16,254 nt of DNA from assembly GCA_934754735.1 (NCBI GenBank), contig CAKVJE010000040.1, positions 1 through 16,254 on the forward strand, given 5' to 3'. Below, in pieces: positions 1 to 6,717 of the stretch. The notes beneath the pieces are model-generated. The model was not told the DNA's origin. It worked only from the letters and a program-made list of their open reading frames with translations, and made no database searches. The DNA is from an uncultured Candidatus Melainabacteria bacterium. GTDB taxonomy: Bacteria; Cyanobacteriota; Vampirovibrionia; Gastranaerophilales; Gastranaerophilaceae. Made by a program: the position numbers and the translations under genes. The first letter of the stretch is position 1, and each line of letters begins with the position of its first letter.

Positions 1-154
1 GTGCATGTCCTTTTTCATTTCCATGAGAAGTGTTTAATCTAAACATTGTAGCGCCGGCTTTAACAAGTTCTAAAATCATTTCATAATTTGAAGTTGCGGG
101 CCCGAGTGTTGCAACTATTTTAGTTTTAGCTTGTTTAATTTTATTCGAATCCAT
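1..154 (-). CDS. pyk: Pyruvate kinase, N-terminal part (cut by window edge)
   Basis: Only the first 51 codons are inside the window; the gene continues past base 1. The translation begins [20 protein letters not shown] and runs on to [21 protein letters not shown]. This matches the N-terminal beta-barrel start of pyruvate kinase: the KTKIVxTxGPA strand, then the RxNxSHG block whose Arg and Asn help bind phosphoenolpyruvate and metal. The enzyme makes pyruvate and ATP from PEP and ADP in the last step of glycolysis. The ATG at 154-152 has an AGAGGG ribosome site about 6 nt upstream. A TATAAT box lies 34 nt upstream and the terminator of the preceding gene lies beyond it, so the gene probably has its own promoter. 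The family call is firm; the missing C-terminal part cannot be judged. Confidence 0.9.
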   Translation of the reverse strand, partial: MDSNKIKQAKTKIVATLGPATSNYEMILELVKAGATMFRLNTSHGNEKGHA

Positions 155-187
155 AGTTTTCCCTCTTTTGCTTATCTATACAGTTTT

Positions 188-193
188 ATTATA
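188..193 (-). promoter_or_regulatory. Predicted -10 box for pyk
   Basis: The minus strand reads TATAAT here, a perfect consensus -10 box 33 nt upstream of the pyruvate kinase ATG. The hexamer 17 nt further upstream reads GATACA and is a poor -35 match. It lies between the upstream gene's terminator and the pyk start, which fits an independent promoter. Confidence 0.5.
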
Positions 194-232
194 TCTAAAA
201 ATTTTTAACATGTATCGCCTTGCTTGTGAATT

Positions 233-270
233 AAAAATAGAGGGCAAAACGTATAACGTTTTGCCCTCTA
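233..270 (-). terminator. Rho-independent terminator of the M48-like gene
   Basis: Bases 238-252 and 256-270 form a perfect 15-bp inverted repeat with a 3-nt loop (arm TAGAGGGCAAAACGT). On the minus strand it is followed by TTTTTAA (237-231). It sits 20 nt past the stop codon of the M48-like gene and separates that gene from pyk. The plus strand lacks a comparable T-run after the hairpin, so it acts mainly on minus-strand transcripts. Confidence 0.9.
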
Positions 271-289
271 TAAAATAAGATATTTCAAA

Positions 290-1120
290 CTATTTTTCTG
301 TTGATTCAGAAAGTGTTTTTAAAATTGTGTAAGAAGCATCCCAACCGCTTATTCCGCCGGTAGTCTTAAATTGAGCAATATCTTTTGCTCTAAGAGCTTT
401 ATTTTTAGCTTGTTCTTTGTTGAATTTTGCTAATTTTTTCTTGTTAGAATTTCTTTCTGTAACAATTGGAGTTGCATAAGCTAAGAAGCTTCTATATTCT
501 TGACAACCGTAGCCTGCTTTAACTCTTGAAGGATAATTGTATGTCATGTAGTCATAAACATTCATAGCTCTTTCTGTGTTAGAAGGTTTGCCTTGTAAAG
601 CTTCTAATGTAGAACCCGGTCTTTTTGTGATAACAACAATCATTGCAAGAGGGTTGTAATTAGTTTTTGCTAATAAGTCAACGCCTGTAATATCAGCAGT
701 TTTTTCGTCGCTTAGATTTGTTTTATTTGCTAAAAATTCACTGTTTGCAGCTGTTGTGATTATGTTTTCAGAACTTAATTTGCTTGTAATTGCATTTTTT
801 GCGGCATTTCTCATTTGATTTTTAGAATAAGTGCCATTAATAATATGTCCCATTTCGTTCGCAATAACAGCTGCAACTTCGCTGTCGTTTCCTGCATAAG
901 TTAAATCTGTGCTTGAAATTTGAATAACGTTTGTCAATGATGTGCCGGAATTGTCAGCTGCACCGTTAACAACTTTGAATGTAGTTTTAGCAGGTAAAGC
1001 ATTTTTTGTAATGATAGCTTTACCAACTGTAGAAACTCTGTCTGCCGCATTCCATTTTGCAGCAAATGCCGGTGAAACCATTAATGCTAGAGTAAACATA
1101 GATACGATAATTTTTTTCAT
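290..1120 (-). CDS. Secreted M48-like metallopeptidase homologue with altered zinc motif
   Basis: A 276-residue protein with a signal peptide (residues 1-20, cleavage expected after AFA). The region around residues 79-95 (NDSEVAAVIANEMGHIING) matches the M48 helix that normally carries HExxH, but the first His is Asn: N88-E89-M90-G91-H92. A downstream DEKTAD (138-143) with E139 sits where M48 enzymes have their third zinc ligand, followed by LLAKTNYNPLAM, like the usual 'L..AGYdP.Am' block, and a PSNTER segment like the usual HPxxxxR. So the fold is probably M48, but zinc binding and catalysis are doubtful. The start at 1120 is chosen because AGGAGGG lies 3 nt upstream; an ATG at 1141 would place that ribosome site inside the gene. 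The C-terminus (240-276) is Lys-rich. An extended -10 promoter lies just upstream and a strong terminator follows. It could be a pseudoenzyme with a binding or chaperone role; that is inference. Confidence 0.75.
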   Translation of the reverse strand: MKKIIVSMFTLALMVSPAFAAKWNAADRVSTVGKAIITKNALPAKTTFKVVNGAADNSGTSLTNVIQISSTDLTYAGNDSEVAAVIANEMGHIINGTYSKNQMRNAAKNAITSKLSSENIITTAANSEFLANKTNLSDEKTADITGVDLLAKTNYNPLAMIVVITKRPGSTLEALQGKPSNTERAMNVYDYMTYNYPSRVKAGYGCQEYRSFLAYATPIVTERNSNKKKLAKFNKEQAKNKALRAKDIAQFKTTGGISGWDASYTILKTLSESTEK

Positions 1121-1142
1121 AAACCCTCCTTTTTTAACCATA

Positions 1143-1151
1143 ATTGTACCA
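1143..1151 (-). promoter_or_regulatory. Extended -10 promoter of the M48-like gene
   Basis: On the minus strand the sequence reads TGGTACAAT, an extended -10 (TGnTANAAT) ending 22 nt before the ATG at 1120. No good -35 is seen 17 nt upstream, as expected for extended -10 promoters. The leader would be only about 15 nt and consist mostly of the ribosome site. Confidence 0.45.
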
Positions 1152-1358
1152 TAAATAAATAGGTTAATTAGTATTCAACTAAATTATTAAAATTTAAAAG
1201 ATGGTCTAATCTTTAAGAGTGAAAATGTTATCAATTAAACAACGATGACTTTTTTAAATTCATCATTAAACAGATATCATCCAAACGTATGAAATTCTAT
1301 AAAATCGGTAAAGAATAAACTTATATTTCCGATATTATTGAAGGAAGGACGGTTTATA

Positions 1359-3053
1359 TTGTTTAATACAATGAATACAATTCGCCCACGCCCTTATCCA
1401 CAGAGGGAAGGCAACTATAACGCAGGCAACGAAGGGGCTGATAAAGACGGTCATAACGGCAATGCTCAAGACCAGCAACAGCAACGTCGCCAACAAGTTA
1501 TTGCGCGCGGAAGAGCTCAAGATATGCAATCACAAGCAGGTGCTCCACGCCAAGCGATATATTCTCCTGCACAAAATGCCTACAGCGGAACTCCAAACCG
1601 TCAAGTTTATCAAGTTCAAACACCACCTCCGATGAGAATTAACAATCAACCTCATCAGATGAATGCTATGCAATATCAGGCTGCTCAAGCAGGTTATCAA
1701 CCGATGAATCAGCAAGTTCAAGAACAAGCTCCTCGTCCGCAACAACCAGCAAGAAGCAACAAAGTTAATATTGCACAAATATTAAAAGATTTCAGAAACA
1801 CAATAAAAGCAATTGCAACTCCTGTTGAAATTGAAGAGCAAGTTAATCGCTATCTTCAAACAGTTGAACAGCTTGTAAGAGAGTCTCAACCACAAGTAAA
1901 CATGATTCAAAGCAACTTAAAAATTGCTGCATCTTTATTAGATAAATACATTTCAGAAACTCTTAACAAAGATTCTAAAGTTGTGCAAAATTGGCTTGAT
2001 GCTTTGTTCTTGCAAAGAATTAATTACAGCTACAATGAAGAAGAAGTAAATCCGAATTTCTTGGTAAAATTTCCGGATCAACAAGAAAAACCAAAAGCTC
2101 AAGAAGTTCAACAGCCTCAACAAGCTGTTCCACAAGAGCCTGTTCAACAAAATGTTGAACCTGTTCAAGCTGCTCCAATTCAAGAACCTCCACAAAATGA
2201 AGTTCTTGAAATAGAGCCGGAAGAATTAAGCTTAGAAGAAGAGTTTACGCAAGCAAAAGCAACAATTTCTAAAAAACCAAATATAACCATCATTCCACAA
2301 GATACCAGACTAAAATCTTTGTTTGTAGAAGCTAAAAAACAAGCCTTCTCAAACAATCCGCAAAAGGCTATGCAAATTTTTAAAGAAGCTTTTAATCGAG
2401 CAAGCGAGCTTAAAGACACAGAAACTCAATCAAGAATTTGTTTAGAAATCGGGAAAATCTACGATGATAACGATCACTTTGTTCAAGCTTTAAACAGCTA
2501 CAACAAATCTTTGCAGTACACTACAGACGTTAATGTAAAATCTAGAGCACATTTTTCAATGGCACAAATTTATGATGACGTAAACGAAGTTGGCCCTGCT
2601 TTAGACCATTATTTGACATCAATTTCTTATGCCGGCAAATCTGACGACTTAATCGGTCAATCAGATTCTCTAACAAGAATGGCAAATATTTTTACTGACA
2701 AGTATGACGAAAATGCGTTCGATTATTACGACGTAGCTAGAAAATTAGTTGAACAAACAACTGATTCATCAATGAAAGGTTATGTTTTAAGCAACACAGC
2801 TGACGCATGTGTTCAGTTTAAAAAGAACGATAAGGCGCTAAAATACTACGCCGAAGCAGTTAAGAATTACGAAAAATCAAATTCTGTAGAAGAAATTGCT
2901 CAGAATTACAAATCAGCAGCGCAAATTATGATTGATTTTAACAGTCCAAACAAAGCTAAATCTTTGTTGAAAAAGGCTTTGGTAAATGCTGTTAGAACGA
3001 AAAATGACGATTTAATCGCCGAAGTTAATGCAATGTTAGCTTCTGTTGAGTAA
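1359..3053 (+). CDS. TPR-repeat protein with Gln/Pro-rich disordered N-terminus
   Basis: About 564 residues, with no signal peptide and no membrane segment, so probably cytoplasmic. Residues 1-135 are low complexity and rich in Gln, Pro, Asn and Ala. A helical block (about 135-225, KVNIAQILKDFRNTIKAI onward) follows, then a second Gln/Pro/Glu linker (about 235-305). From about residue 325 to the end come five or six tetratricopeptide-type helix pairs, for example ARSQ-style repeats such as ICLEIGKIYDDNDHFVQALN, HFSMAQIYDDVNEVGPALDH and KALKYYAEAVKNYEK, spaced about 40 residues apart. TPRs hold protein partners, so this is probably a scaffold; the partner is unknown. The start is uncertain: AAGGAAGG at 1341-1348 favours TTG at 1359, while an in-frame ATG at 1371 is the alternative. 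It is divergent from the M48-like gene. I do not recognise a named family beyond TPR. Confidence 0.75.
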   Translation: MFNTMNTIRPRPYPQREGNYNAGNEGADKDGHNGNAQDQQQQRRQQVIARGRAQDMQSQAGAPRQAIYSPAQNAYSGTPNRQVYQVQTPPPMRINNQPHQMNAMQYQAAQAGYQPMNQQVQEQAPRPQQPARSNKVNIAQILKDFRNTIKAIATPVEIEEQVNRYLQTVEQLVRESQPQVNMIQSNLKIAASLLDKYISETLNKDSKVVQNWLDALFLQRINYSYNEEEVNPNFLVKFPDQQEKPKAQEVQQPQQAVPQEPVQQNVEPVQAAPIQEPPQNEVLEIEPEELSLEEEFTQAKATISKKPNITIIPQDTRLKSLFVEAKKQAFSNNPQKAMQIFKEAFNRASELKDTETQSRICLEIGKIYDDNDHFVQALNSYNKSLQYTTDVNVKSRAHFSMAQIYDDVNEVGPALDHYLTSISYAGKSDDLIGQSDSLTRMANIFTDKYDENAFDYYDVARKLVEQTTDSSMKGYVLSNTADACVQFKKNDKALKYYAEAVKNYEKSNSVEEIAQNYKSAAQIMIDFNSPNKAKSLLKKALVNAVRTKNDDLIAEVNAMLASVE

Positions 3054-3126
3054 TAGATATCAGATAGAAACTATTTTTGTTTTTGTAATATATTATTGAT
3101 TTTCAATACATGTACATGTCAAACAA

Positions 3127-3288
3127 TTAGTTACATTTTTTAGCAAACTCAAGTGGTGTTAGTCTATTTAACGAAGAATATGCTCTATGCTCGTTGTAAT
3201 AAGCAATAAAGCCCAATATTTTATTTTTTAAATCTTCCTCATTCTCAAATAAAAAAGCTTCTAGAAATTCTTCCATTTTACTATTTAA
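3127..3288 (-). pseudogene. Remnant of an IS3-type transposase, C-terminal end only
   Basis: The minus strand encodes about 53 codons ending in TAA at 3129-3127. The product contains FIAYYNEHRAYSSLNRLTPL, the conserved tail of the integrase (rve) core in IS3-group and related transposases, where the usual pattern is YYNxxRxHxxLxxLTPxE. The frame is closed upstream by TAG at 3291-3289, right where the catalytic DDE core should be, so at least 200 residues are missing. There is a possible ATG at 3276 but no ribosome site, and the fragment is unlikely to be functional. It lies between the TPR gene and fliL and points away from fliL, recording an old insertion next to the flagellar operon. Terminal inverted repeats could not be defined. 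Confidence 0.75.
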
Positions 3289-3321
3289 CTAAAAACTGTT
3301 ATAATTTAGTAAAATCAGAGA

Positions 3322-3352
3322 AATAATACTCCATATAATGGTAGTAATTATT
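3322..3352. repeat. Imperfect inverted repeat in the fliL upstream region
   Basis: AATAAT-ACT-CCAT and ATGG-t-AGT-a-ATTATT pair as 13 bp with two single-base bulges around a 3-nt ATA centre. The centre also contains a TATAAT (3334-3339). It lies 50-80 nt before fliL. It could be an operator, a weak hairpin in a longer leader, or chance in AT-rich DNA. Confidence 0.35.
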
Positions 3353-3362
3353 CTTTTGTAGC

Positions 3363-3371
3363 TGTTATAAT
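3363..3371 (+). promoter_or_regulatory. Extended -10 promoter of fliLMN
   Basis: TGTTATAAT is a perfect extended -10 (TGnTATAAT) ending 30 nt before the fliL ATG; no clear -35 is present. A near-copy of the surrounding CTGTTATAATxTAG occurs at 3296-3308 and a third TATAAT at 3334-3339, so several start points are possible. Nothing resembling a sigma-28 or sigma-54 promoter was recognised, which would suggest housekeeping sigma use. Confidence 0.55.
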
Positions 3372-3401
3372 ATAGCTATGTAATATTAAGTGGAGAATAG
3401 T

Positions 3402-4004
3402 ATGGCTGAAAACGAAAGACCTGAAGGCGGTCAACAAAAAGACTTAACTAAATTTTTAATAATGACACTTGCGTCAATTGTAATCATGTTCATTGTGTTT
3501 GCGGGTGTGAACTATTTAATTATGGAGAATCTAATTAGCCAAAAAATTAGTTCCATTACAACTTCACAGGAAGAATTAGCCGCTGATGAAGGCGATGAAG
3601 ACGAAGTTCAAAAAGGTATCATTGTTGATTTGGGTGATTTTATCTTAAATCTATGTGATGAAAGTCAGAAAAAATATTTGAAAGTTAATGTAGCATTGGA
3701 AGTTACAAAAAAAGATACGGATTTTCCACAAGAAACTGAGGAAAAAAGTGGTGGTCATGGTGGACACGGCGAAGCAGCTGCACCTGTAGATCCAATGGAA
3801 GCAATCCAAAAGGAAATGAACCAATACAAGCCTGCAATTCGTGATGCCGTAATTACAAATCTTTCAAGTAAAACATCTGCAGAATTGGCAACAGCTGCAG
3901 GTAAAGAACTTGCAAAAGAACAAATTTCTAATGACATTAATTCCATCTTAGCCGGTGAAAGAGAAGTTATTAGAGTAAGTTTCGGACAATTTATTATTCA
4001 GTAG
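3402..4004 (+). CDS. fliL: Flagellar basal body-associated protein FliL
   Basis: A 200-residue inner-membrane protein. A short cytoplasmic N-terminus is followed by one transmembrane segment (about 17-41, FLIMTLASIVIMFIVFAGVN) and a periplasmic FliL domain. The domain shows the family pattern: IIVDLGDFILNLCD then YLKVNVALEV near residues 68-100, and RDAVITNLSSKTSAEL plus a terminal VIRVSFGQFIIQ. FliL rings surround MotAB-type stators and support torque. A Gly/His-rich loop (GGHGGHG, about 114-120) interrupts the domain and is unusual. The ATG at 3402 is preferred over GTG at 3390 because GGAGA sits 5 nt upstream of it. It is the first gene of a fliL-fliM-fliN operon with 6 nt to fliM. Confidence 0.93.
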   Translation: MAENERPEGGQQKDLTKFLIMTLASIVIMFIVFAGVNYLIMENLISQKISSITTSQEELAADEGDEDEVQKGIIVDLGDFILNLCDESQKKYLKVNVALEVTKKDTDFPQETEEKSGGHGGHGEAAAPVDPMEAIQKEMNQYKPAIRDAVITNLSSKTSAELATAAGKELAKEQISNDINSILAGEREVIRVSFGQFIIQ

Positions 4005-4010
4005 GATAAA

Positions 4011-4991
4011 ATGACAGAAGGTAATAAAAACGATTTAATAGAAACAAATGATTTTGATGAAGATTTTTCAGATGCGGAGCATAAAAGTTATAAACTCTAT
4101 AACTTCCGCAGACCTGATAAGTTTTCTAAGGATAATTTAAGAGCCTTGAGAGATATTCATAGAGAGTTCTCAAAGGCTATTTCGCTTGTATTAAGCGGTT
4201 ATTTACGTATGCGCGTAGAAATAGAAATAGTTTCTGTTGATCAACTTACTTATGAAGAATTTGTACGCTCTATGCCTTCTCCAATCAGCGTTGGTGTGTT
4301 TGAATTTGAACCATTATCCGGACAAATTTTGTTAGGTATAAGCTTTGAAGTAATATCTTGCATTGTAAATAGGATGCTTGGTGGCGGAGGTTCTATTGAT
4401 ACACAGACAAGAGAACTTACAGATATTGAAAAAGCACTTGCTAAAAAAGTAATTAATATTATTATTAAATCTTTAGAGGATTCTTGGAATGCTATTATTC
4501 CGGTTTCCGGTAAATTTATAAGTCTTGATGATAATTATCAATCAATTCAGGTTGCAACTGCCGGCGAAATCGTTGCGCTTTTGACATTTGAAGTACAAAT
4601 TCAAGGCAAACATTTTGGTTTATTCAGTTTATGTTTCCCATATCCTGTTTTAGAAACTGTATTGGGACATTTAAGCACACAACACATTTTCCAAACAAAA
4701 GGTTTAGTAGCTTCAAATGATGAAAGAATGAAGATGATTTCAAAAATCAACACTTCAAACGTTGATATTAGAGTTCAGTTTGGTCAATGTAGTATTACGC
4801 TTGATGATTTTCTACAACTTTCAGAAGGTGATATTATCAAGCTTGATAACAAAGTTTCAGACGATTTGATTGTAAAAGTCAATGGAGAAAAGAAATTTTT
4901 TGCACGTCCCGGAACAATGAAAGATACGATTTGTGTTAAAATAACAGATGTGTATGATGAAATGCACGAATTACTAAGAAATTATTTTTAG
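4011..4991 (+). CDS. fliM: Flagellar motor switch protein FliM
   Basis: A 326-residue cytoplasmic C-ring protein that links FliG to FliN and normally receives CheY-P to reverse rotation. The middle domain begins at YNFRRPDKFSKDNLRALRDI (about 30-49) and contains QLTYEEFVRSMPSP and the conserved NRMLGGGG turn (120-127) followed by LTDIEKALAKKV. The C-terminal SpoA (FliMN_C) domain spans about 245-320. The expected N-terminal EIDxLL motif that binds CheY-P is absent; residues 1-29 are instead acidic (NDFDEDFSDAE). Length is near the family norm, so the middle and C-terminal domains are complete. It starts 6 nt after fliL with AGGA overlapping the fliL stop, and ends 13 nt before fliN, so the three are co-translated. 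Confidence 0.95.
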   Translation: MTEGNKNDLIETNDFDEDFSDAEHKSYKLYNFRRPDKFSKDNLRALRDIHREFSKAISLVLSGYLRMRVEIEIVSVDQLTYEEFVRSMPSPISVGVFEFEPLSGQILLGISFEVISCIVNRMLGGGGSIDTQTRELTDIEKALAKKVINIIIKSLEDSWNAIIPVSGKFISLDDNYQSIQVATAGEIVALLTFEVQIQGKHFGLFSLCFPYPVLETVLGHLSTQHIFQTKGLVASNDERMKMISKINTSNVDIRVQFGQCSITLDDFLQLSEGDIIKLDNKVSDDLIVKVNGEKKFFARPGTMKDTICVKITDVYDEMHELLRNYF

Positions 4992-5004
4992 AGAGGTTTT
5001 GTAA

Positions 5005-5472
5005 ATGCTAGATGACGATAAAGATGTTAACAATGAAGAAATGGAAGATTTAACATCTTCAATACCGGAAGATACAAGTTTTAATGCAGAAGAAGCTACT
5101 GATGAAAAATCAGAAGAAGATAAGACTGTAACTGTTCAACCTGTTCAGTTTGCATCTTTCGAAGACTTGGATCAAGTTCAAGGTCCTGCAAATCAAAACC
5201 TTAATATTCTGTTAGATGTTAAGTTGCAATTGACAGTTGAACTTGGTAAAACAGAATTGCCAATAAAAAAAGTTTTGGAACTTACAAAAGGTTCTATCGT
5301 AACTTTGAACAAAGCTGCCGGTGAGCCTGTTGAATTGTACGCAAACGGGAAATTGATAGCTTATGGTGAAGTTGTAGTTATTGAAGATAATTTTGGCTTA
5401 AGAATTACACATATTACAGATCCTGCAAGAAGATTGAACTCCTTAAACAGTTCAAATAAAGAAGAAATTTAA
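5005..5472 (+). CDS. fliN: Flagellar motor switch protein FliN
   Basis: 155 residues. The C-terminal half (about 64-142) is the SpoA/FliMN_C domain: NILLDVKLQLTVELGKTELP, then VLELTKGSIVTLNKAAGEPV, ELYANGKLIAYGEVVVIEDN and FGLRITHI. This is the classical FliN order that forms the bottom of the C-ring and docks the export ATPase complex. The first 60 residues are an acidic, Ser/Glu-rich extension ending in VQFASFEDLD, the usual lead-in to the domain. There is no CheC-like domain as in FliY of Bacillus. GAGAGG lies 8 nt before the ATG. It is the last gene of the operon; no strong terminator was found directly after it. Confidence 0.95.
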   Translation: MLDDDKDVNNEEMEDLTSSIPEDTSFNAEEATDEKSEEDKTVTVQPVQFASFEDLDQVQGPANQNLNILLDVKLQLTVELGKTELPIKKVLELTKGSIVTLNKAAGEPVELYANGKLIAYGEVVVIEDNFGLRITHITDPARRLNSLNSSNKEEI

Positions 5473-5699
5473 TAAATAATTAGTAACAGAAAGCCCCTTT
5501 CGGAAGAGAGACAAAAGGAGCAAGGCTAATATTATGAAGAAAAGATTTGGATACTAAAGAAGTAAGCCGAACACACACACAATGCCTAATCATTTTTTTA
5601 GTCGAAATCCGACAATTCACTAGCTGCCTTCGACTTACATGTACATTTTAGCATTTGTGTTGCTTTTTCTTAATCTGCTAAAGTAGTAACTCTAAAGAA
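5473..5699. other. Gene-free interval between convergent fliN and the 299-residue protein gene
   Basis: No gene is supported in these 227 nt. Three weak structures are visible: CCTTT (5494-5498) with AAAGG (5514-5518) flanked by AGCC/GGCT; AGTCGAA (5600-5606) with TTCGACT (5629-5635), next to a run of seven T; and TTTAGCA (5647-5653) with TGCTAAA (5676-5682). One or more may end the two convergent transcripts, but none has a proper T-tract after the hairpin. Confidence 0.4.
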
Positions 5700-6599
5700 T
5701 TATTTATTTCGATTAAATTTATCGATTTCTGGCCCTACATATTTGCCTATAAGAACTTCTTCTACAAAGTGGTCAATAGGTTTGATAGCAATGCCTAGAG
5801 CCACAAATCCACCCAATGTTTTTATGAATTTACCTTTAAACATTTTATTTTGCTGGAATTGAGTTAGAACACTTTTTATGGCAACATTAGAAGATTGACC
5901 TGCATTCAAATCGGCTTCGTATGCTTTAAACCACTTGTCTTTTTTAAAGCTATCTGTTGGGTTAAGTAATTTTTTTCTCAAATCGATTAAATCTTTGATT
6001 GTTTTTTCTGAATATTCTTTAACTTTTTCTTTTTTGTCAAATCTAAAAATCTTAAATATATTTTTTAATGAAGTTTTTTGGTTTTTAAAATCTAAAGAGT
6101 TTGTAACGATATCTGAAAATTCTTTTACACATTCTTCATCTTTTCCATCAAAAACATGCATTTTACCATTTGCAATAAATTGTTCTGCAATTTTTGCAAT
6201 ATGTTCTTTTGAGTTAATACTGATTTTATCTTCAGTAAATTTACCAGCTTGTGCAAGAGAATTCTGACCAGCTTTAACTGCTATTAAAGGTAGAAATACA
6301 CTTGCCATTCCTTGGAAAATAGCTTGTTTTAAACAACGTCTTGAGTCGGGACTGTATTCAGTTTGGTCGTTTTTATATTTATCATAAACGTCTGCGCCAA
6401 TATATAAGAGAGCCGGTGCCCAACTTAATGTAGCGTAACCACCAATTACAGGTCTTAAAGCTTCTCCGACTTCGTTTGTAAATGCGGCTCCGCGAAGAGG
6501 CCATTGCATTAGAGGGTCTTTGTATTCGCCTGTCTTTGAATCTTTTGTTCTCGTGTCGACTTTAAAAGTTTGTACGCTTGCACCAAGCGGTTTTATCAT
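5700..6599 (-). CDS. Uncharacterised protein with hydrophobic segments
   Basis: I do not recognise this 299-residue protein. It has no signal peptide. Residues about 22-65 hold a distinctive block, DPLMQWPLRGAAFTNEVGEA followed by LRPVIGGYATLSWAPALLYI, the latter hydrophobic enough to be a membrane or buried segment. A second hydrophobic stretch (FQGMASVFLPLIAVKAG, about 92-108) and a third near the C-terminus (TLGGFVALGIAIKPI, about 262-276) follow. The centre (about 165-240) is highly charged and Lys-rich. A membrane-associated protein with a cytoplasmic charged middle is the simplest reading. The start at 6599 is chosen because GGAG lies 9 nt upstream; the ATG at 6617 would put that site inside the gene. 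It is transcribed alone, convergent with fliN. Confidence 0.65.
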   Translation of the reverse strand: MIKPLGASVQTFKVDTRTKDSKTGEYKDPLMQWPLRGAAFTNEVGEALRPVIGGYATLSWAPALLYIGADVYDKYKNDQTEYSPDSRRCLKQAIFQGMASVFLPLIAVKAGQNSLAQAGKFTEDKISINSKEHIAKIAEQFIANGKMHVFDGKDEECVKEFSDIVTNSLDFKNQKTSLKNIFKIFRFDKKEKVKEYSEKTIKDLIDLRKKLLNPTDSFKKDKWFKAYEADLNAGQSSNVAIKSVLTQFQQNKMFKGKFIKTLGGFVALGIAIKPIDHFVEEVLIGKYVGPEIDKFNRNK

Positions 6600-6668
6600 T
6601 CGGCTAATCTCCTTCATACATGTATGCTATTTATTTATAACGCGTGAATAATAATTTTGCTCGTTTTG

Positions 6669-6693
6669 TGTAAAATGTTTACATTCTTTTACA
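6669..6693. repeat. Inverted repeat TGTAAAA/TTTTACA upstream of the 299-residue protein gene
   Basis: Perfect 7-bp arms at 6669-6675 and 6687-6693 with an 11-nt spacer, 70 nt upstream of the start at 6599. A minus-strand TTTACA (6674-6669) overlapping one arm could serve as a -35. It may be an operator; no regulator is evident. Confidence 0.3.
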
Positions 6694-6717
6694 AAAATAT
6701 TTTGTCTGGCTTATTGA

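Noticed and set aside
1298..1358. ATCGG/CCGAT hairpin and TATAAA box before the TPR gene as a regulated promoter
   Set aside because: The stem is 5 bp with a 20-nt loop and no -35 is convincing; it is within chance for this composition.
3061..3107. ATAGAAACTAT followed by T-rich sequence as a terminator for the TPR gene
   Set aside because: Only a 4-bp AT-rich stem; too weak to call.
3107..3119. Palindromes with an ACATGT core at 3108-3119, 5637-5645 and 6615-6626, considered as insertion-element ends
   Set aside because: ACATGT is expected several times by chance in AT-rich DNA of this length, and the flanking bases differ at each site.
5534..5557. Tiny open frame MKKRFGY preceded by AAAGGAG
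   Set aside because: Seven codons, ribosome site too far (13 nt), no downstream gene on this strand to regulate.
5485..5575. Loose resemblance to a cyclic-di-GMP (GEMM-I) riboswitch after fliN, with TTCGGAAGAG, GAC-AAAG and GGCTAA in the right order
   Set aside because: The conserved GCAAACC and GACGCAAAG cores are absent, the 3' stem is not formed, and no plus-strand gene follows.
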